A DNA stretch of 64,000 bases from Cupriavidus necator A5-1. Its GTDB lineage: Bacteria; Pseudomonadota; Gammaproteobacteria; Burkholderiales; Burkholderiaceae. A model generated the notes under the pieces. It saw only the letters and a program-made list of their open reading frames with translations. It was not told where the DNA came from and did no database searches. Position 1 is the stretch's first letter; each line of letters opens with the position of its first letter. The translations under genes were made by a program, and so were the position numbers. Below, one piece after another: positions 52,692 to 61,621 of the stretch. The stretch is from the NCBI RefSeq assembly GCF_000744095.1, contig NZ_JQLI01000008.1:3906001-3970000 (forward strand), given 5' to 3'.

Positions 52692-52720
52692 AGTGTAGGC
52701 AGTTTCGCACCCCGCGTCAA
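52692..52720 (-). promoter_or_regulatory. sigma-70 promoter of the riboswitch operon
   Basis: On the minus strand, TTGACG (52715-52720) and TACACT (52692-52697) are separated by exactly 17 bases. Transcription would begin just upstream of the riboswitch 5' end. Confidence 0.8.
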
Positions 52721-52874
52721 CGCGGGCCTCCGTAGGCTTTTGTCACAACTCTCGCGGGGTTTTGGGTGCAGAAGACTGCAACTTCCGCACCGCTGACGGG
52801 TCACAAACGCTTCCCTTCGCATTGTGCGCGGCTTCGCATCGGCTAGAATCGCGTTACCTGACACTACTCCCATC

Positions 52875-53192
52875 ATGACAGGCCCTATGCTCACCGAACT
52901 CGAACAACTGGCCGCCAAGATCGGGCGCGTGCTGCACCATGCGGACACCCTGGCGGCGGAGAACCAGCGGCTGCGCGACGAGATCGCCCGGCTGGAGGGC
53001 GAAGCCGCGCAGTTGCGCGGCGAGCGCGAGGCCATGGCTGCCGACCGCGAGCTGCTCAATATCAAGATCGAGGAAGCGCAGCTGCGCATCCAGTCCATCC
53101 TTGACAAGCTGCCGACCGCCAGCGACACGCGCCAGCTCGACCTGCTTGGCGAGGGCGCGGAGCCGCACAAGGCCCCCGGAGAACACGCATGA
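52875..53192 (+). CDS. ZapB-like coiled-coil protein upstream of zapA
   Basis: This 105-residue, largely helical protein has the heptad-rich stretch ELEQLAAKIGRVLHHADTLAAENQRLRDEIARLEGEAAQLRGEREAMAAD, predicted to form a coiled coil. It matches the short family found directly before zapA in beta- and gammaproteobacteria (TIGR02449-like). It overlaps zapA by four bases. A role in cell division with ZapA/FtsZ is inferred from this pairing. The ATG at 52887 is an alternative start. Confidence 0.8.
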   Translation: MTGPMLTELEQLAAKIGRVLHHADTLAAENQRLRDEIARLEGEAAQLRGEREAMAADRELLNIKIEEAQLRIQSILDKLPTASDTRQLDLLGEGAEPHKAPGEHA

Positions 53193-53521
53193 GCAACAAG
53201 CAAGTCGAAGTCAATATCGCCGGCCAGCCGTACCGCTTTGCCATCGCCCCCGAGAACGAGGCTGCACTGCTCGACGCGGTGGCGCTGGTCGACACGCAGA
53301 TGAACAAGCTGCGCAACGGCAGCGCCGCCAAGGGCGTGGAGCGCGTCGCGGTGATGGCCGCGATCAGCATCGCCTCTGACCTGCTGTCCCTGCAGCGCAA
53401 GCAGCAGGCCGACGGCACGATTCCCGTGGAGGCGATCCGCGCACGCATCCGCGAACTGAACGAGCGCGCCGACGAGGCGCTGCGGCAGTACGCGCACGTG
53501 GGCACTGGCACGCGCGGCTGA
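53189..53521 (+). CDS. zapA: cell division protein ZapA
   Basis: This 110-residue protein has the N-terminal beta domain VEVNIAGQPYRFAIAPENEAALLDAVALVDTQMNKLRN and the long helical C-terminus with VERVAVMAAISIASDLL, matching ZapA, which crosslinks FtsZ filaments at midcell. The start overlaps the ZapB-like gene stop (ATGA). The 6S RNA gene follows downstream, as in many proteobacteria. Confidence 0.94.
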   Translation: MSNKQVEVNIAGQPYRFAIAPENEAALLDAVALVDTQMNKLRNGSAAKGVERVAVMAAISIASDLLSLQRKQQADGTIPVEAIRARIRELNERADEALRQYAHVGTGTRG

Positions 53522-53619
53522 CGGCGTCCGTGCGCGGCACCACCGATATGCCGATATGTGGTGGATGTGCAGTGGATGCCGCGCTGTCGCGCAAAATGTA
53601 ACGGTACGCGCGAGTGGAC

Positions 53620-53648
53620 TTGGTATGGCCTGCAACGCGGTGTATAGT
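53620..53648 (+). promoter_or_regulatory. candidate distal sigma-70 promoter upstream of 6S RNA
   Basis: TTGGTA (53620-53625) and TATAGT (53643-53648) are spaced by 17 bases. There is no coding frame downstream before the 6S RNA, so the transcript would be a long 6S precursor of about 160 extra bases. E. coli ssrS also has a distal promoter. Confidence 0.5.
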
Positions 53649-53742
53649 GTAGCCAGACTGCGCGAGGCACCACAGATGTGCAGTTGACAGGTTGGGTTAT
53701 CGCGCCCGGCCGCCGTTCTCATCCCATCCTAGTTAGAAACGG

Positions 53743-53812
53743 CAAACGTCTGACATCCCGCACGCGGACCGGTTTTCCGGCACGATGATGTGGTCAGAGC
53801 GTCAGACGTTTG
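53743..53812. repeat. 12-bp perfect inverted repeat just upstream of 6S RNA
   Basis: CAAACGTCTGAC (53743-53754) and GTCAGACGTTTG (53801-53812) are exact reverse complements separated by 46 bases. The right arm ends within a few bases of the predicted 6S 5' end, so it may be a paired protein-binding site or a structure in the precursor. Confidence 0.7.
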
Positions 53813-53814
53813 AC

Positions 53815-54032
53815 AGTTTCCCTGCCTGGTTCGTGAGGGTCATAAACTCCTTGAACCGATATGCATTGCATGGTGCGGGATTATGTCGCGTGGGCGAGCG
53901 CGTCGTCGCACTCACAGTCTGGGCCTGGCTTGGACTCCCTGAGTGGATGATGTACCCGAAATGCGACTTCCGCAGCCACTCTGAACCTCACTTGGGTTCA
54001 GGATGCCGACCCAGCGGCCGAGGCGGGGACCC
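53815..54032 (+). ncRNA. ssrS: 6S RNA
   Basis: The region follows zapA, the conserved place for ssrS. The ends pair: CCCTGCCT (53820-53827) with AGGCGGGG (54021-54028). Internal parts match E. coli 6S RNA: CCTTGAACCGATAT resembles CCCTGAGCCGATAT at the central bulge, and CTCTGAACCTCACTTGGGTTCAGGATGCCGACCC matches the 3' conserved hairpin. 6S RNA mimics an open promoter and sequesters sigma-70 RNA polymerase in stationary phase. Exact ends are uncertain by several bases. Between 53522 and 53619 I see only an imperfect hairpin (CACCAC / GTGGTG). Confidence 0.88.
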
Positions 54033-54035
54033 CCT

Positions 54036-54071
54036 AAAAAGGCGGTGGTTTTCTGAACCATCGCCTTTTTT
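54036..54071 (+). terminator. rho-independent terminator after 6S RNA
   Basis: AAAAAGGCGGTGGTT (54036-54050) pairs with AACCATCGCCTTTTT (54056-54070), allowing one G-T pair, and runs into a T-tract. Confidence 0.9.
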
Positions 54072-54142
54072 CTTTGTTGTCTGCACCCGTGCCGACCCTG
54101 CGCACCCGGTGCCTTGAGCTGCCTTGCATCCTGAGCCGCGCC

Positions 54143-54624
<482 letters not shown>

Positions 54625-54625
<1 letters not shown>

Positions 54626-55449
54626 TGCAGCTCCACAGCCTGCTGTTCCTGGTCCCCGCGCTGCTCGCACTCGGCGCCTTCACCGGCTTCTGCGCCGGCC
54701 TGCTCGGCGTAGGCGGCGGCATGATGATGGTGCCGTTCCTGACGCTTCTGTTCACGTCGCTGGGATTTCCCGCCGAAGCCATCGTCCATATGGCGATCGC
54801 CACCTCGATGGGCACGATCCTGTTCACTTCGCTATCGTCCGTGCGCGCGCATCACCAGCGCGGCGCGGTGCGCTGGCCGGTAGTGCTGGCACTCGCACCG
54901 GGCATTGTGGTCGGCGGCATGATCGGCGGCGGCAAGGTCTTCGCGGCGCTGAAGACCAGCTGGCTGTCGCTGGCCTTTGCCGTCTTCGTCGGCTTCTCGG
55001 CGCTGCAGATGCTGCGCAACCGGCGCCCTACCCCTGGCCGGCAATTGCCCGGATTCGCCGGGATGGCGGGCGCGGGCGGGTTCATCGGTTTCCTGTCGAG
55101 CCTGGTGGGTGCGGGCGGCGCCTTTGTCTCGGTGCCGTTCATGACCTGGTGCAACGTGCCGATCCACAACGCGGTGGCCACCTCGGCCGCGCTGGGCTTC
55201 CCGATTGCCGCGGCCAGCGTGGCCGGCTACATCTGGAGTGGCTGGCAGATGCCCGGCCTGCCCGCGGGCTCGCTCGGCTATATCTACCTGCCGGCGCTGG
55301 TGGTGATCGCCGGGGCCAGCGTGCTGACCGCGCCGCTGGGTGCGCGCACGGCGCACGGGATGGATGTCGGCCAATTGCGCAAGGTCTTTGCGGTGTTGCT
55401 GCTGTGCCTGGCGTCGTACATGCTGTGGAAGGCGTGGCAGGCGTTCTGA
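54625..55449 (+). CDS. TSUP (TauE/SafE) family membrane transporter
   Basis: The 274-residue protein has about eight membrane helices in two halves. Each half carries the family motif: GFCAGLLGVGGGMMMVPFLTLL and GFLSSLVGAGGAFVSVPFMTW. Members export sulfite, sulfonates or other sulfur-containing or organic anions; the substrate here is unknown. The ATG shares its A with the stop of the EVE gene (TGATG). Confidence 0.92.
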
Positions 55450-55549
55450 TTCACCCCCCGGAGGTTTCGTAACAATCGTTTGCATTGTCGCGGAACGTTT
55501 CGCCGGCCTGCTCCGTCTGATACCCATCACGTTTAAATGGGAGAACAAT

Positions 55550-56248
55550 ATGAAGCAATGGCTTGCCGCCACCCTGCTGGGTACCACCGCCATCGTCGCC
55601 TCCGCGCATGGCGGCCCCACCGAAACGCCCTCGGGCGTGCTGTCGCTGAACGCACAGGCCGTCGCCGAAGTACCGACCGATATCGTCCACCTGACGCTGG
55701 CCGCGGAACAGGAAGGCGCCGAGCCCGGTGCGATCTCGTCGGCGCTGTCGACGCGCACGCAGGCGGTGATCGCGCAGGCGCGCCGCGTGCAAGGCGTGAC
55801 CGCGGAATCGGGCGGCTTCACCATCCATCCGAGCACCGACCGCAACGGCCGCATCAGCACCTGGCGCGGGCGTTCCGAGGTCATCCTGAAGTCGCGCGAC
55901 TTCGCCGCGGTATCGAAGCTGGCCGGCGAAGTGGCCAACCAGATGCAGGTGCAGAACATCGCCTTCTCGCTGTCGCGCGAAGCGCGCGAGGCGGCCGAGA
56001 CCAAGCTGGCCGAGCAGGCCACTGCTTCGTTCCGCAACAAGGCGCAGGCGACTACCAAGCTGTTCGGCTACAACAGCTATACCATCCGGGAAGTGAACCT
56101 GAACGAGACTGGCGTGGTGCCGCCGGTGCCGCGGATGTATGGGGCTGCCAAGGCGATGATGGCCGATGCGGCTGCGCCGGTGCCGGTTGAAGGCGGGAAG
56201 ACGCAGGTGACGGTGTCGGTGAATGGGTCGGTACAGATGTTGAAGTAA
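55550..56248 (+). CDS. SIMPL-domain (DUF541) periplasmic protein
   Basis: This 232-residue protein has a signal peptide (about 1-19, SAHG). GVLSLNAQAVAEVPTDIVHLTLAAEQEGAEPGAISSALSTRTQAVIAQAR is the start of the SIMPL domain, and the ending KTQVTVSVNGSVQML is its last strand. BP26/SIMPL proteins form large periplasmic assemblies of unclear function. GGGAGAAC precedes the ATG. It lies 100 bases after the TSUP gene, probably as a separate unit. Confidence 0.9.
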   Translation: MKQWLAATLLGTTAIVASAHGGPTETPSGVLSLNAQAVAEVPTDIVHLTLAAEQEGAEPGAISSALSTRTQAVIAQARRVQGVTAESGGFTIHPSTDRNGRISTWRGRSEVILKSRDFAAVSKLAGEVANQMQVQNIAFSLSREAREAAETKLAEQATASFRNKAQATTKLFGYNSYTIREVNLNETGVVPPVPRMYGAAKAMMADAAAPVPVEGGKTQVTVSVNGSVQMLK

Positions 56249-56321
56249 GGCGCCAACGTAGAAGAGGCGCGCGGTTTTGGGTGCTCCAAAGCCGCTCGAG
56301 CTGGCCTAAGCAAGGTGTTCT

Positions 56322-56484
56322 CCCTCTCCCCTCAGGGGGAGAGGGTCGGGGAGAGGGGTGGGCTAGCGCTAGCAAGGAGCCACATCAAGCGGGGCCCAAC
56401 GGTTTAAACCCACGGGCGTCAGCCCTTGACACTCCTGCCCTCTCCCCCGGCCCCTCTCCCGCAAGCGGGAGAGGGGAGCAAACC
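56322..56484. repeat. dispersed palindromic intergenic repeats, second copy
   Basis: There are two hairpins of the same CCCTCTCCC type as at the start of the window, at about 56322-56345 and 56451-56476. Bases 56450-56484 are identical to 212-246. They fill the space between the convergent SIMPL and malonyl-CoA synthetase genes and may serve as terminators. No gene lies in 56249-56513. Confidence 0.85.
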
Positions 56485-56513
56485 CGCAGCGCCTGAAAGG
56501 CCAGCAGCGTCCT

Positions 56514-58067
56514 TCAAAGCACCGCAAACTGCTCCCGCAACACATTCTTCTGCACCTTCCCCATCGTATTGCGCGGCAGCTCCTCTACCACGTGCACGCG
56601 CTTGGGCACCTTGAAGTTGGCGATGCGGTCCTTGAGCGTGCCGATCAGCGCCGACTCATCGATCTCCGCACCCGGCTTCTTCACCACCACAGCCACCACC
56701 GCCTCGCCAAAATCCGCATGCGGCACGCCGATCACGGCGCTCTCGGCCACGCCCGGCATCTCGTCGATAAAGCTCTCGATCTCCTTCGGGTAGACGTTGT
56801 AGCCGCCCGAGATGATCAGGTCCTTGCTGCGCCCGACGATGGTCAGGTAGTTGTCCGGCACCGGGCGCTCGCCCGACTGGCTGACGATGGAGCCGCCGAA
56901 GCGACCCACGTCGCCGGTCTTGAACCAGCCGTCTTCGGTGAATTCTTCGCGAGTCTTCTCCGGCATGCGCCAATAGCCCTTGAACACGTTCGGGCCCTTG
57001 ACCTCGACATTGCCGATCTCGCCCGGCGCACACGCCTTGCCCTCGCCATCGACCCCGCGCACCGACACGCCCGGCAGCGGCATGCCGACGGTCCCGCCGA
57101 TGCGCTCGCCCAGCGCCGGATCGTACGGGTTGGACACCAGCATCACGGTCTCGCTCATGCCGTAGCGCTCCAGGATGGTATGGCCGGTGCGCTCGCGGAA
57201 GGCGTCGAAGGTCTCCAGCAGCAGCGGCGCCGAGCCCGACACGAACAGACGCATGCGGCGGCAGGTGTCGTCGTCGAAGCGCGGCTCCTGCAACATGCGC
57301 ACGTAATAGGTCGGCACGCCCATCATCACGGTCGAGCGCGGCAGGAATTTGAGCACTTGCGCCATGTCGAGCCTGGGCGCCCAGATCATCTTGGCGCCGG
57401 CCAGCAATGCGCCGTGCGAAGCCACGAACAGGCCGTGCACGTGGAAGATCGGCAGCATATGCAGCAGCACGTCGTCGCTGCGCCAGCCCCAGTATTCGTG
57501 CAGCGTCTGCGCGTTGGAAGCCAGGTTGCGGTGCGTCAGCATCGCGCCCTTGCTGCGGCCGGTGGTGCCGGAGGTGTAGAGGATGGCGGCGAGGTCGTCG
57601 TCCGCGCGCTCGACGGTGGTGAAGTCGTCGGACTTGGCGGCCGCGCGTGCCAGCAGCGAGCCGCTGCGGTCGTCGTCCAGCGTGAATACGTGGTTGACGC
57701 CATGGCGGAACGCCACCTTGGACACCCAGGCGAAATTTTTGCCGCTGCACACCACCACCGACGGCTCGGCGTTGCCGACGAAGTAGTCGATCTCGGCCTC
57801 CTGGTAGGCGGTGTTCAGCGGCAGGTAGACGTAGCCCGCGCGCAGCGTGGCCAGGTACAGGAACAGCGCCTCGGGCGACTTCTCCACCTGCACCGCCACG
57901 CGCGCGCCTTCGGGCAGGTGCAGCGAGGCCAGCAGGTTGGCCAGCTTGGCGGTGGCGCGGTCGAGGTCGTCCCAGCTGTAGTACAGGCCGTCATGCGTCT
58001 CGATGCAGCAGGCGGTGCGGTCGGCGGGAAAGCGGGATTCGAACAGGGCGAACAGGTTGGCGTTCAT
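56514..58067 (-). CDS. matB: malonyl-CoA synthetase
   Basis: This 517-residue acyl-adenylate-forming enzyme makes malonyl-CoA from malonate, ATP and CoA. The ATP loop is AILYTSGTTGRSKGAMLTHRN (about 163-183). MLPIFHVHGLF and ERYGMSETVMLVSNPYDPALGERIGGTVGMPLPGV are MatB-like. The hinge is GRSKDLIISGGYNVYPKEIE, and the catalytic Lys lies in NTMGKVQKN. The substrate assignment is supported by the malonyl-CoA decarboxylase in the same cluster. The ATG at 58067 gives the usual MNANLFALFESRF start. It is last in the minus-strand mat operon. Confidence 0.93.
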   Translation of the reverse strand: MNANLFALFESRFPADRTACCIETHDGLYYSWDDLDRATAKLANLLASLHLPEGARVAVQVEKSPEALFLYLATLRAGYVYLPLNTAYQEAEIDYFVGNAEPSVVVCSGKNFAWVSKVAFRHGVNHVFTLDDDRSGSLLARAAAKSDDFTTVERADDDLAAILYTSGTTGRSKGAMLTHRNLASNAQTLHEYWGWRSDDVLLHMLPIFHVHGLFVASHGALLAGAKMIWAPRLDMAQVLKFLPRSTVMMGVPTYYVRMLQEPRFDDDTCRRMRLFVSGSAPLLLETFDAFRERTGHTILERYGMSETVMLVSNPYDPALGERIGGTVGMPLPGVSVRGVDGEGKACAPGEIGNVEVKGPNVFKGYWRMPEKTREEFTEDGWFKTGDVGRFGGSIVSQSGERPVPDNYLTIVGRSKDLIISGGYNVYPKEIESFIDEMPGVAESAVIGVPHADFGEAVVAVVVKKPGAEIDESALIGTLKDRIANFKVPKRVHVVEELPRNTMGKVQKNVLREQFAVL

Positions 58068-58171
58068 GGTGGGGATCGAACGAAAGACTGCGGAATTCGG
58101 GGATAAACGGGATAAGCGGTCACCACCCCTCGGGCGGCAACCGCGGCAAGGCAGCATCTTACCGGGTGGCG

Positions 58172-58954
58172 CTAGGCTCCCCGGAATTGCGGCGGGCGGC
58201 GCGCGAGGAAGGCGGCCACCCCTTCCGCGTGGTCGGCGCCCTCGGCATAGGCAAAGTGGGCGTCGAGTTCGGCGGGAGACAGCGGTGCGGGCAGCGGCGC
58301 CAGGCGCCGGATGGTGGCCTTGTTGATGCGGGCCGCCGCGGGCGCACCCGCGGTGATGCGGCGCACGGTGGCATCGACCTCGGCCGCCAGCACACGGGGC
58401 GCGACCACGCGCGTGAGCAGGCCCTTGTCGCGCGCCTCGGCGGCGTCGAAGACACGGCCCTCGAGCAGGATCTCCAGCGTTGCCGCCCGGCCTGCCAGCG
58501 CCAGCAGGCCCTGCAGCTCGCCCGGCGCCATCGGGAAGCCCAGCCGGTTGATCGGCACGCCGAAGCGGCTGTCCGCAGCGGCGATACGCAGGTCGCAGTG
58601 ACAGGCGATCTCCAACCCGCCGCCCACGCACACGCCTTCGATCATCGCCACGGTCGGGTGCGGGCATTGGGCGATCGCCGCCAGCGCCGGCGCGATGGTG
58701 GCCATATGGTAGTGCCGCACTGCGGCTGCGTCGCCGCGCTCGGCGGGAAACTCGGCGATGTCGGCACCGGCGGCAAAATTGCCGTCGGCGCCGCGCACCA
58801 CCACGCAGCGCAGCGCGGTATCGGCCGACAGGCGCGCAAAGCCCGCGGCCAGCTCGCGCCACATCTGCGCGGAGATGGCATTGAGCTTGCCGGCGTGCGA
58901 CAGCGTGACGGTGGCGATGCTGTCCGCGGTGGCGAAGATGACGGTGCCGCTCAT
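58172..58954 (-). CDS. enoyl-CoA hydratase/isomerase family protein
   Basis: This 260-residue crotonase-fold protein has the oxyanion-hole segments NAISAQMWRELAAGFARL and GADGNFAAGADIAEF. The second segment is GVCVGGGLEIACHCDLRIAAADSRFGVPINRLGF. The Glu expected in a hydratase active site appears as the Pro-Ile-Asn-Arg-Leu-Gly region rather than a clear E-x-x-L-G, so the reaction is uncertain. Crotonase-fold members also include decarboxylases and isomerases. It lies between the Bug binding protein gene and matB in the malonate cluster. Confidence 0.88.
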   Translation of the reverse strand: MSGTVIFATADSIATVTLSHAGKLNAISAQMWRELAAGFARLSADTALRCVVVRGADGNFAAGADIAEFPAERGDAAAVRHYHMATIAPALAAIAQCPHPTVAMIEGVCVGGGLEIACHCDLRIAAADSRFGVPINRLGFPMAPGELQGLLALAGRAATLEILLEGRVFDAAEARDKGLLTRVVAPRVLAAEVDATVRRITAGAPAAARINKATIRRLAPLPAPLSPAELDAHFAYAEGADHAEGVAAFLARRPPQFRGA

Positions 58955-58959
58955 CTTGC

Positions 58960-59973
58960 TCAGTCGATCTTGGCGCCGGACTGTTGCACCACCTGCGCCC
59001 AGCGGCGGATCTCCGCGCGCAGGAACTGCGCGAACTGTTCCTGGGTGAAGGCCGGCGTCTCGGAGCCGTTGTTGAGCCAGACCTGCTTCATATCCGGCGT
59101 GTTCAGCGCCTTCTCGGTCTCGGCGTACAGGCGGTCGACGATTTCCTTGGGCGTGCCCTTGGGCACCCACATCGCATACCAGGTCGACACTTCATAGTTG
59201 GGCACGCCCGCCTCCGCCGCGGTCGGCACATTGGGGAAGGCTGCCGAGCGCTTGTTCGAAGCGACCGCCAGCGCCTTGATGCGGCCGGCGCGGATATGCT
59301 GCGCCGACGAGCCCAGGCCGTCGAACATCAGGTCGACCTGGCCCGCGATCAGGTCGGACAGCGCCGGGCCGGCACCCTTGTAGGGGATATGGGTGATGAA
59401 GGTCTTGGTCTGGATCTTGAACAGCTCGCCGGCCAGGTGGTGGGCCGAGCCGTTGCCGGCGGAGCCGTAGTTGAGCTTGCCGGGATTGGCCTTCGCGTTG
59501 GCGATCAGCTCCTGCAGCGTGTTGGCCTTGACGCGGTTGGGGTTGACCACCACCACCTGCGGCGGCTGGGCGATCACCGTGACGGGGATGAAATCCTTCT
59601 CGATGTCGTAGTCCAGCTTCTTGTAGAACGACGGCGCAATCGCGTGGTGGGCGCCGCCGATAAACACCGTATAGCCATCCGGCGCGGCCTTGGCCGCGAT
59701 GCTCGCGCCGACCGTGCCGCCGGCGCCGCCGCGGTTGTCAATCACGAACTGCTTGCCGAGCTGCTTGGACAGCTGCGCGGTCAGCGGCCGCGCAAAGGCA
59801 TCGGTGCCGCCGCCGGCGGGGAACGGCACGATCACGGTGACGGGCTTGGACGGCCAGGTGTCCGCATGTGCGGCGGGTGCCGCAAGCATTGCACCGGCAC
59901 TGATGCCTGCCAGACCCACAGCCATGCCTGCTGCCCGCGCGCACGCGGCCAGGCTGAACTGACGACGATTCAT
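58960..59973 (-). CDS. Bug-family (TctC) periplasmic solute-binding protein
   Basis: The 337-residue protein has a signal peptide (about 1-37, ending AAPAHA). It shows the Bug fold: WPSKPVTVIVPFPAGGGTDAFARPLTAQLSKQLGKQFVIDNRGGAGGTVGASIAAKAAPDGYT, NYGSAGNGSAHHLAGELFK and ITHIPYKGAGPALSDLIAGQVDLMFD. Such proteins bind carboxylates and are greatly expanded in Cupriavidus and Bordetella. No TctA/TctB permease is adjacent. Position suggests malonate or a related acid as ligand. Five bases separate it from the hydratase start. Confidence 0.93.
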   Translation of the reverse strand: MNRRQFSLAACARAAGMAVGLAGISAGAMLAAPAAHADTWPSKPVTVIVPFPAGGGTDAFARPLTAQLSKQLGKQFVIDNRGGAGGTVGASIAAKAAPDGYTVFIGGAHHAIAPSFYKKLDYDIEKDFIPVTVIAQPPQVVVVNPNRVKANTLQELIANAKANPGKLNYGSAGNGSAHHLAGELFKIQTKTFITHIPYKGAGPALSDLIAGQVDLMFDGLGSSAQHIRAGRIKALAVASNKRSAAFPNVPTAAEAGVPNYEVSTWYAMWVPKGTPKEIVDRLYAETEKALNTPDMKQVWLNNGSETPAFTQEQFAQFLRAEIRRWAQVVQQSGAKID

Positions 59974-60091
59974 CTAATGTCTCCTCTCTCTCTTCCGGAA
60001 AGTCAATCCGAGTACTGCTTGAATCCCGACAAAAGAACACGGCACGCCAGGCGCCGCCTGTGCGGGGGCGATCCCCGTGACCGGACCAGGG

Positions 60092-61546
60092 TCACAGCAG
60101 CTTCCCGACGCTACGGCTGATGCGCGGGTTGCCTGCGCCCAGGCGTGCCAGATTGTCATCCAGCGCCTCGGGCACGTAAAGGTAATTCACCATCATGCCG
60201 CAGCTCTGGCTGCGGCCTTTGCGCGACAGGTCGGCGGCCCAGTTCAGGCGCTCGACGCAGGCGCCGTTGCCCAGGTGGAAGCGCGCCACGGGGTCGGCCG
60301 GCATGGCCTGGTTGCGTTCGCGCACCAGGTAGTGCGCGGCCAGGGTCATGGCGGTATCGCGCGTCACCGCGTCGGCGGCATCGGGCGCCAGCGCCTCCAG
60401 CCATGCCGCGCCGTCCGCTGGCGCGTTGCCGTGGCGCTCGCTCCAGCGCGCCACGCGCTTGTCGCCGAGCACGCGCGACACGGCCGCGCCGTCCTGCTTG
60501 CGCAGCCAGTCGGCAAACCCGGGGATCGGCGACAGCGTCGCAAACTGCTTCACTTTCGGGAATTCGCGCTGCACCTCCTCGATCACGCGCTTGAGCAGGA
60601 AGTTGCCGAAGCTGACGCCGCGCAGGCCCGCCTGAGTATTGCTGATCGAGTAGAAGATCGCCCATTTGACGCGGCGCAGGTCTTCCAGCGGCGCGGCCTC
60701 GTCGAGCAATGTATGCACATTGGCTGCCATCTCCGGCGCGAATGCCACCTCGACAAAGATCAGCGGCTCGCGCGGGATGCGCGGGTGGAAGAACGCATAG
60801 CAGCGGCGGTCCGAGTCGAGCCGGTTGCGCAGGTCGGTCCACGAGGCGATCTCGTGCACGGCTTCGTAGCGGATCAGCTTTTCCAGCAGCGACGCCGGCG
60901 AGTCCCAGGTGATCGGTTGCAGCTCCAGCAGGCCCACGTCGAACCAGTTGGAGAACAGCGCCTCGAGGTCGTCGTCGAGCGCGCGCAGGCCCGGCACGCG
61001 GCGCTGCCAGCGCAGCATGTCGGCGCGCAGCTGGATCAAGAAGTGCAGGCCGCAGGCGCTGTTGCCGCGCTGGCCGTGCAGCGCCGCCAGCCGCTTGAAG
61101 AAGCGGATGCGGGCGTTGGAGAGCGCCTGGGTCAGGCCGGAATTTCCCGTGTGCACGCGGGCACTGCGCGCACCTTTGTCGCCGTCGGCCGCAGCGTCGT
61201 CGCTGCCGCTGCCGCTGGCCACCTCGGCCAGCACCGCCAGCATGCCGCGCCGCGCGGCCTCCCCGGCCGCTTCATACTCCGCCTGCCAGGCGTGCGCGGC
61301 GGCGTTGGCGGCGCCATCGGTCAGGCGCGCATCGAAGCACAGCCGCAGTTGCTCGCGCTGGCGGCGCGCCACGCGCGGCGCCAGCGGCGCCTCGCCATCG
61401 GCAGGCGTGGCGGTGGGCGCCTTGTTTTCGCCCTCGCCCTTGCGCCCCCACCAGCGGCCCAGCCGCGACAGGAAATTCGTGCCCGCCGGCTCGCTCTCGC
61501 CCAGCGGTGCGCTGATTTTCTGGTCAACCGTGTCGAAGGAATTCAT
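60092..61546 (-). CDS. matA: malonyl-CoA decarboxylase
   Basis: This 484-residue enzyme converts malonyl-CoA to acetyl-CoA and CO2. The N-terminal helical domain runs to about residue 215, including PITWDSPASLLEKLIRYEAVHEI. The C-terminal GNAT-like catalytic domain contains DRRCYAFFHPRIPREPLIFVEVAF, SISNTQAGLRGVSFGNFLLKRVIEEV and LSPIPGFADWLRKQ, with the Ser and His expected for catalysis (the latter near the AHYL region). The ATG at 61546 has an AAGGC site; an in-frame ATG at 61600 is also possible. It is second in the operon, 75 bases after the regulator gene. Confidence 0.93.
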   Translation of the reverse strand: MNSFDTVDQKISAPLGESEPAGTNFLSRLGRWWGRKGEGENKAPTATPADGEAPLAPRVARRQREQLRLCFDARLTDGAANAAAHAWQAEYEAAGEAARRGMLAVLAEVASGSGSDDAAADGDKGARSARVHTGNSGLTQALSNARIRFFKRLAALHGQRGNSACGLHFLIQLRADMLRWQRRVPGLRALDDDLEALFSNWFDVGLLELQPITWDSPASLLEKLIRYEAVHEIASWTDLRNRLDSDRRCYAFFHPRIPREPLIFVEVAFAPEMAANVHTLLDEAAPLEDLRRVKWAIFYSISNTQAGLRGVSFGNFLLKRVIEEVQREFPKVKQFATLSPIPGFADWLRKQDGAAVSRVLGDKRVARWSERHGNAPADGAAWLEALAPDAADAVTRDTAMTLAAHYLVRERNQAMPADPVARFHLGNGACVERLNWAADLSRKGRSQSCGMMVNYLYVPEALDDNLARLGAGNPRISRSVGKLL

Positions 61547-61621
61547 GCCTTGCCTGCCTTGGTGCATCGATCGGAACGTGAAGGAACTGGCTGTTTCCAT
61601 TGCGGCGTGCGTGCCCTGCCC

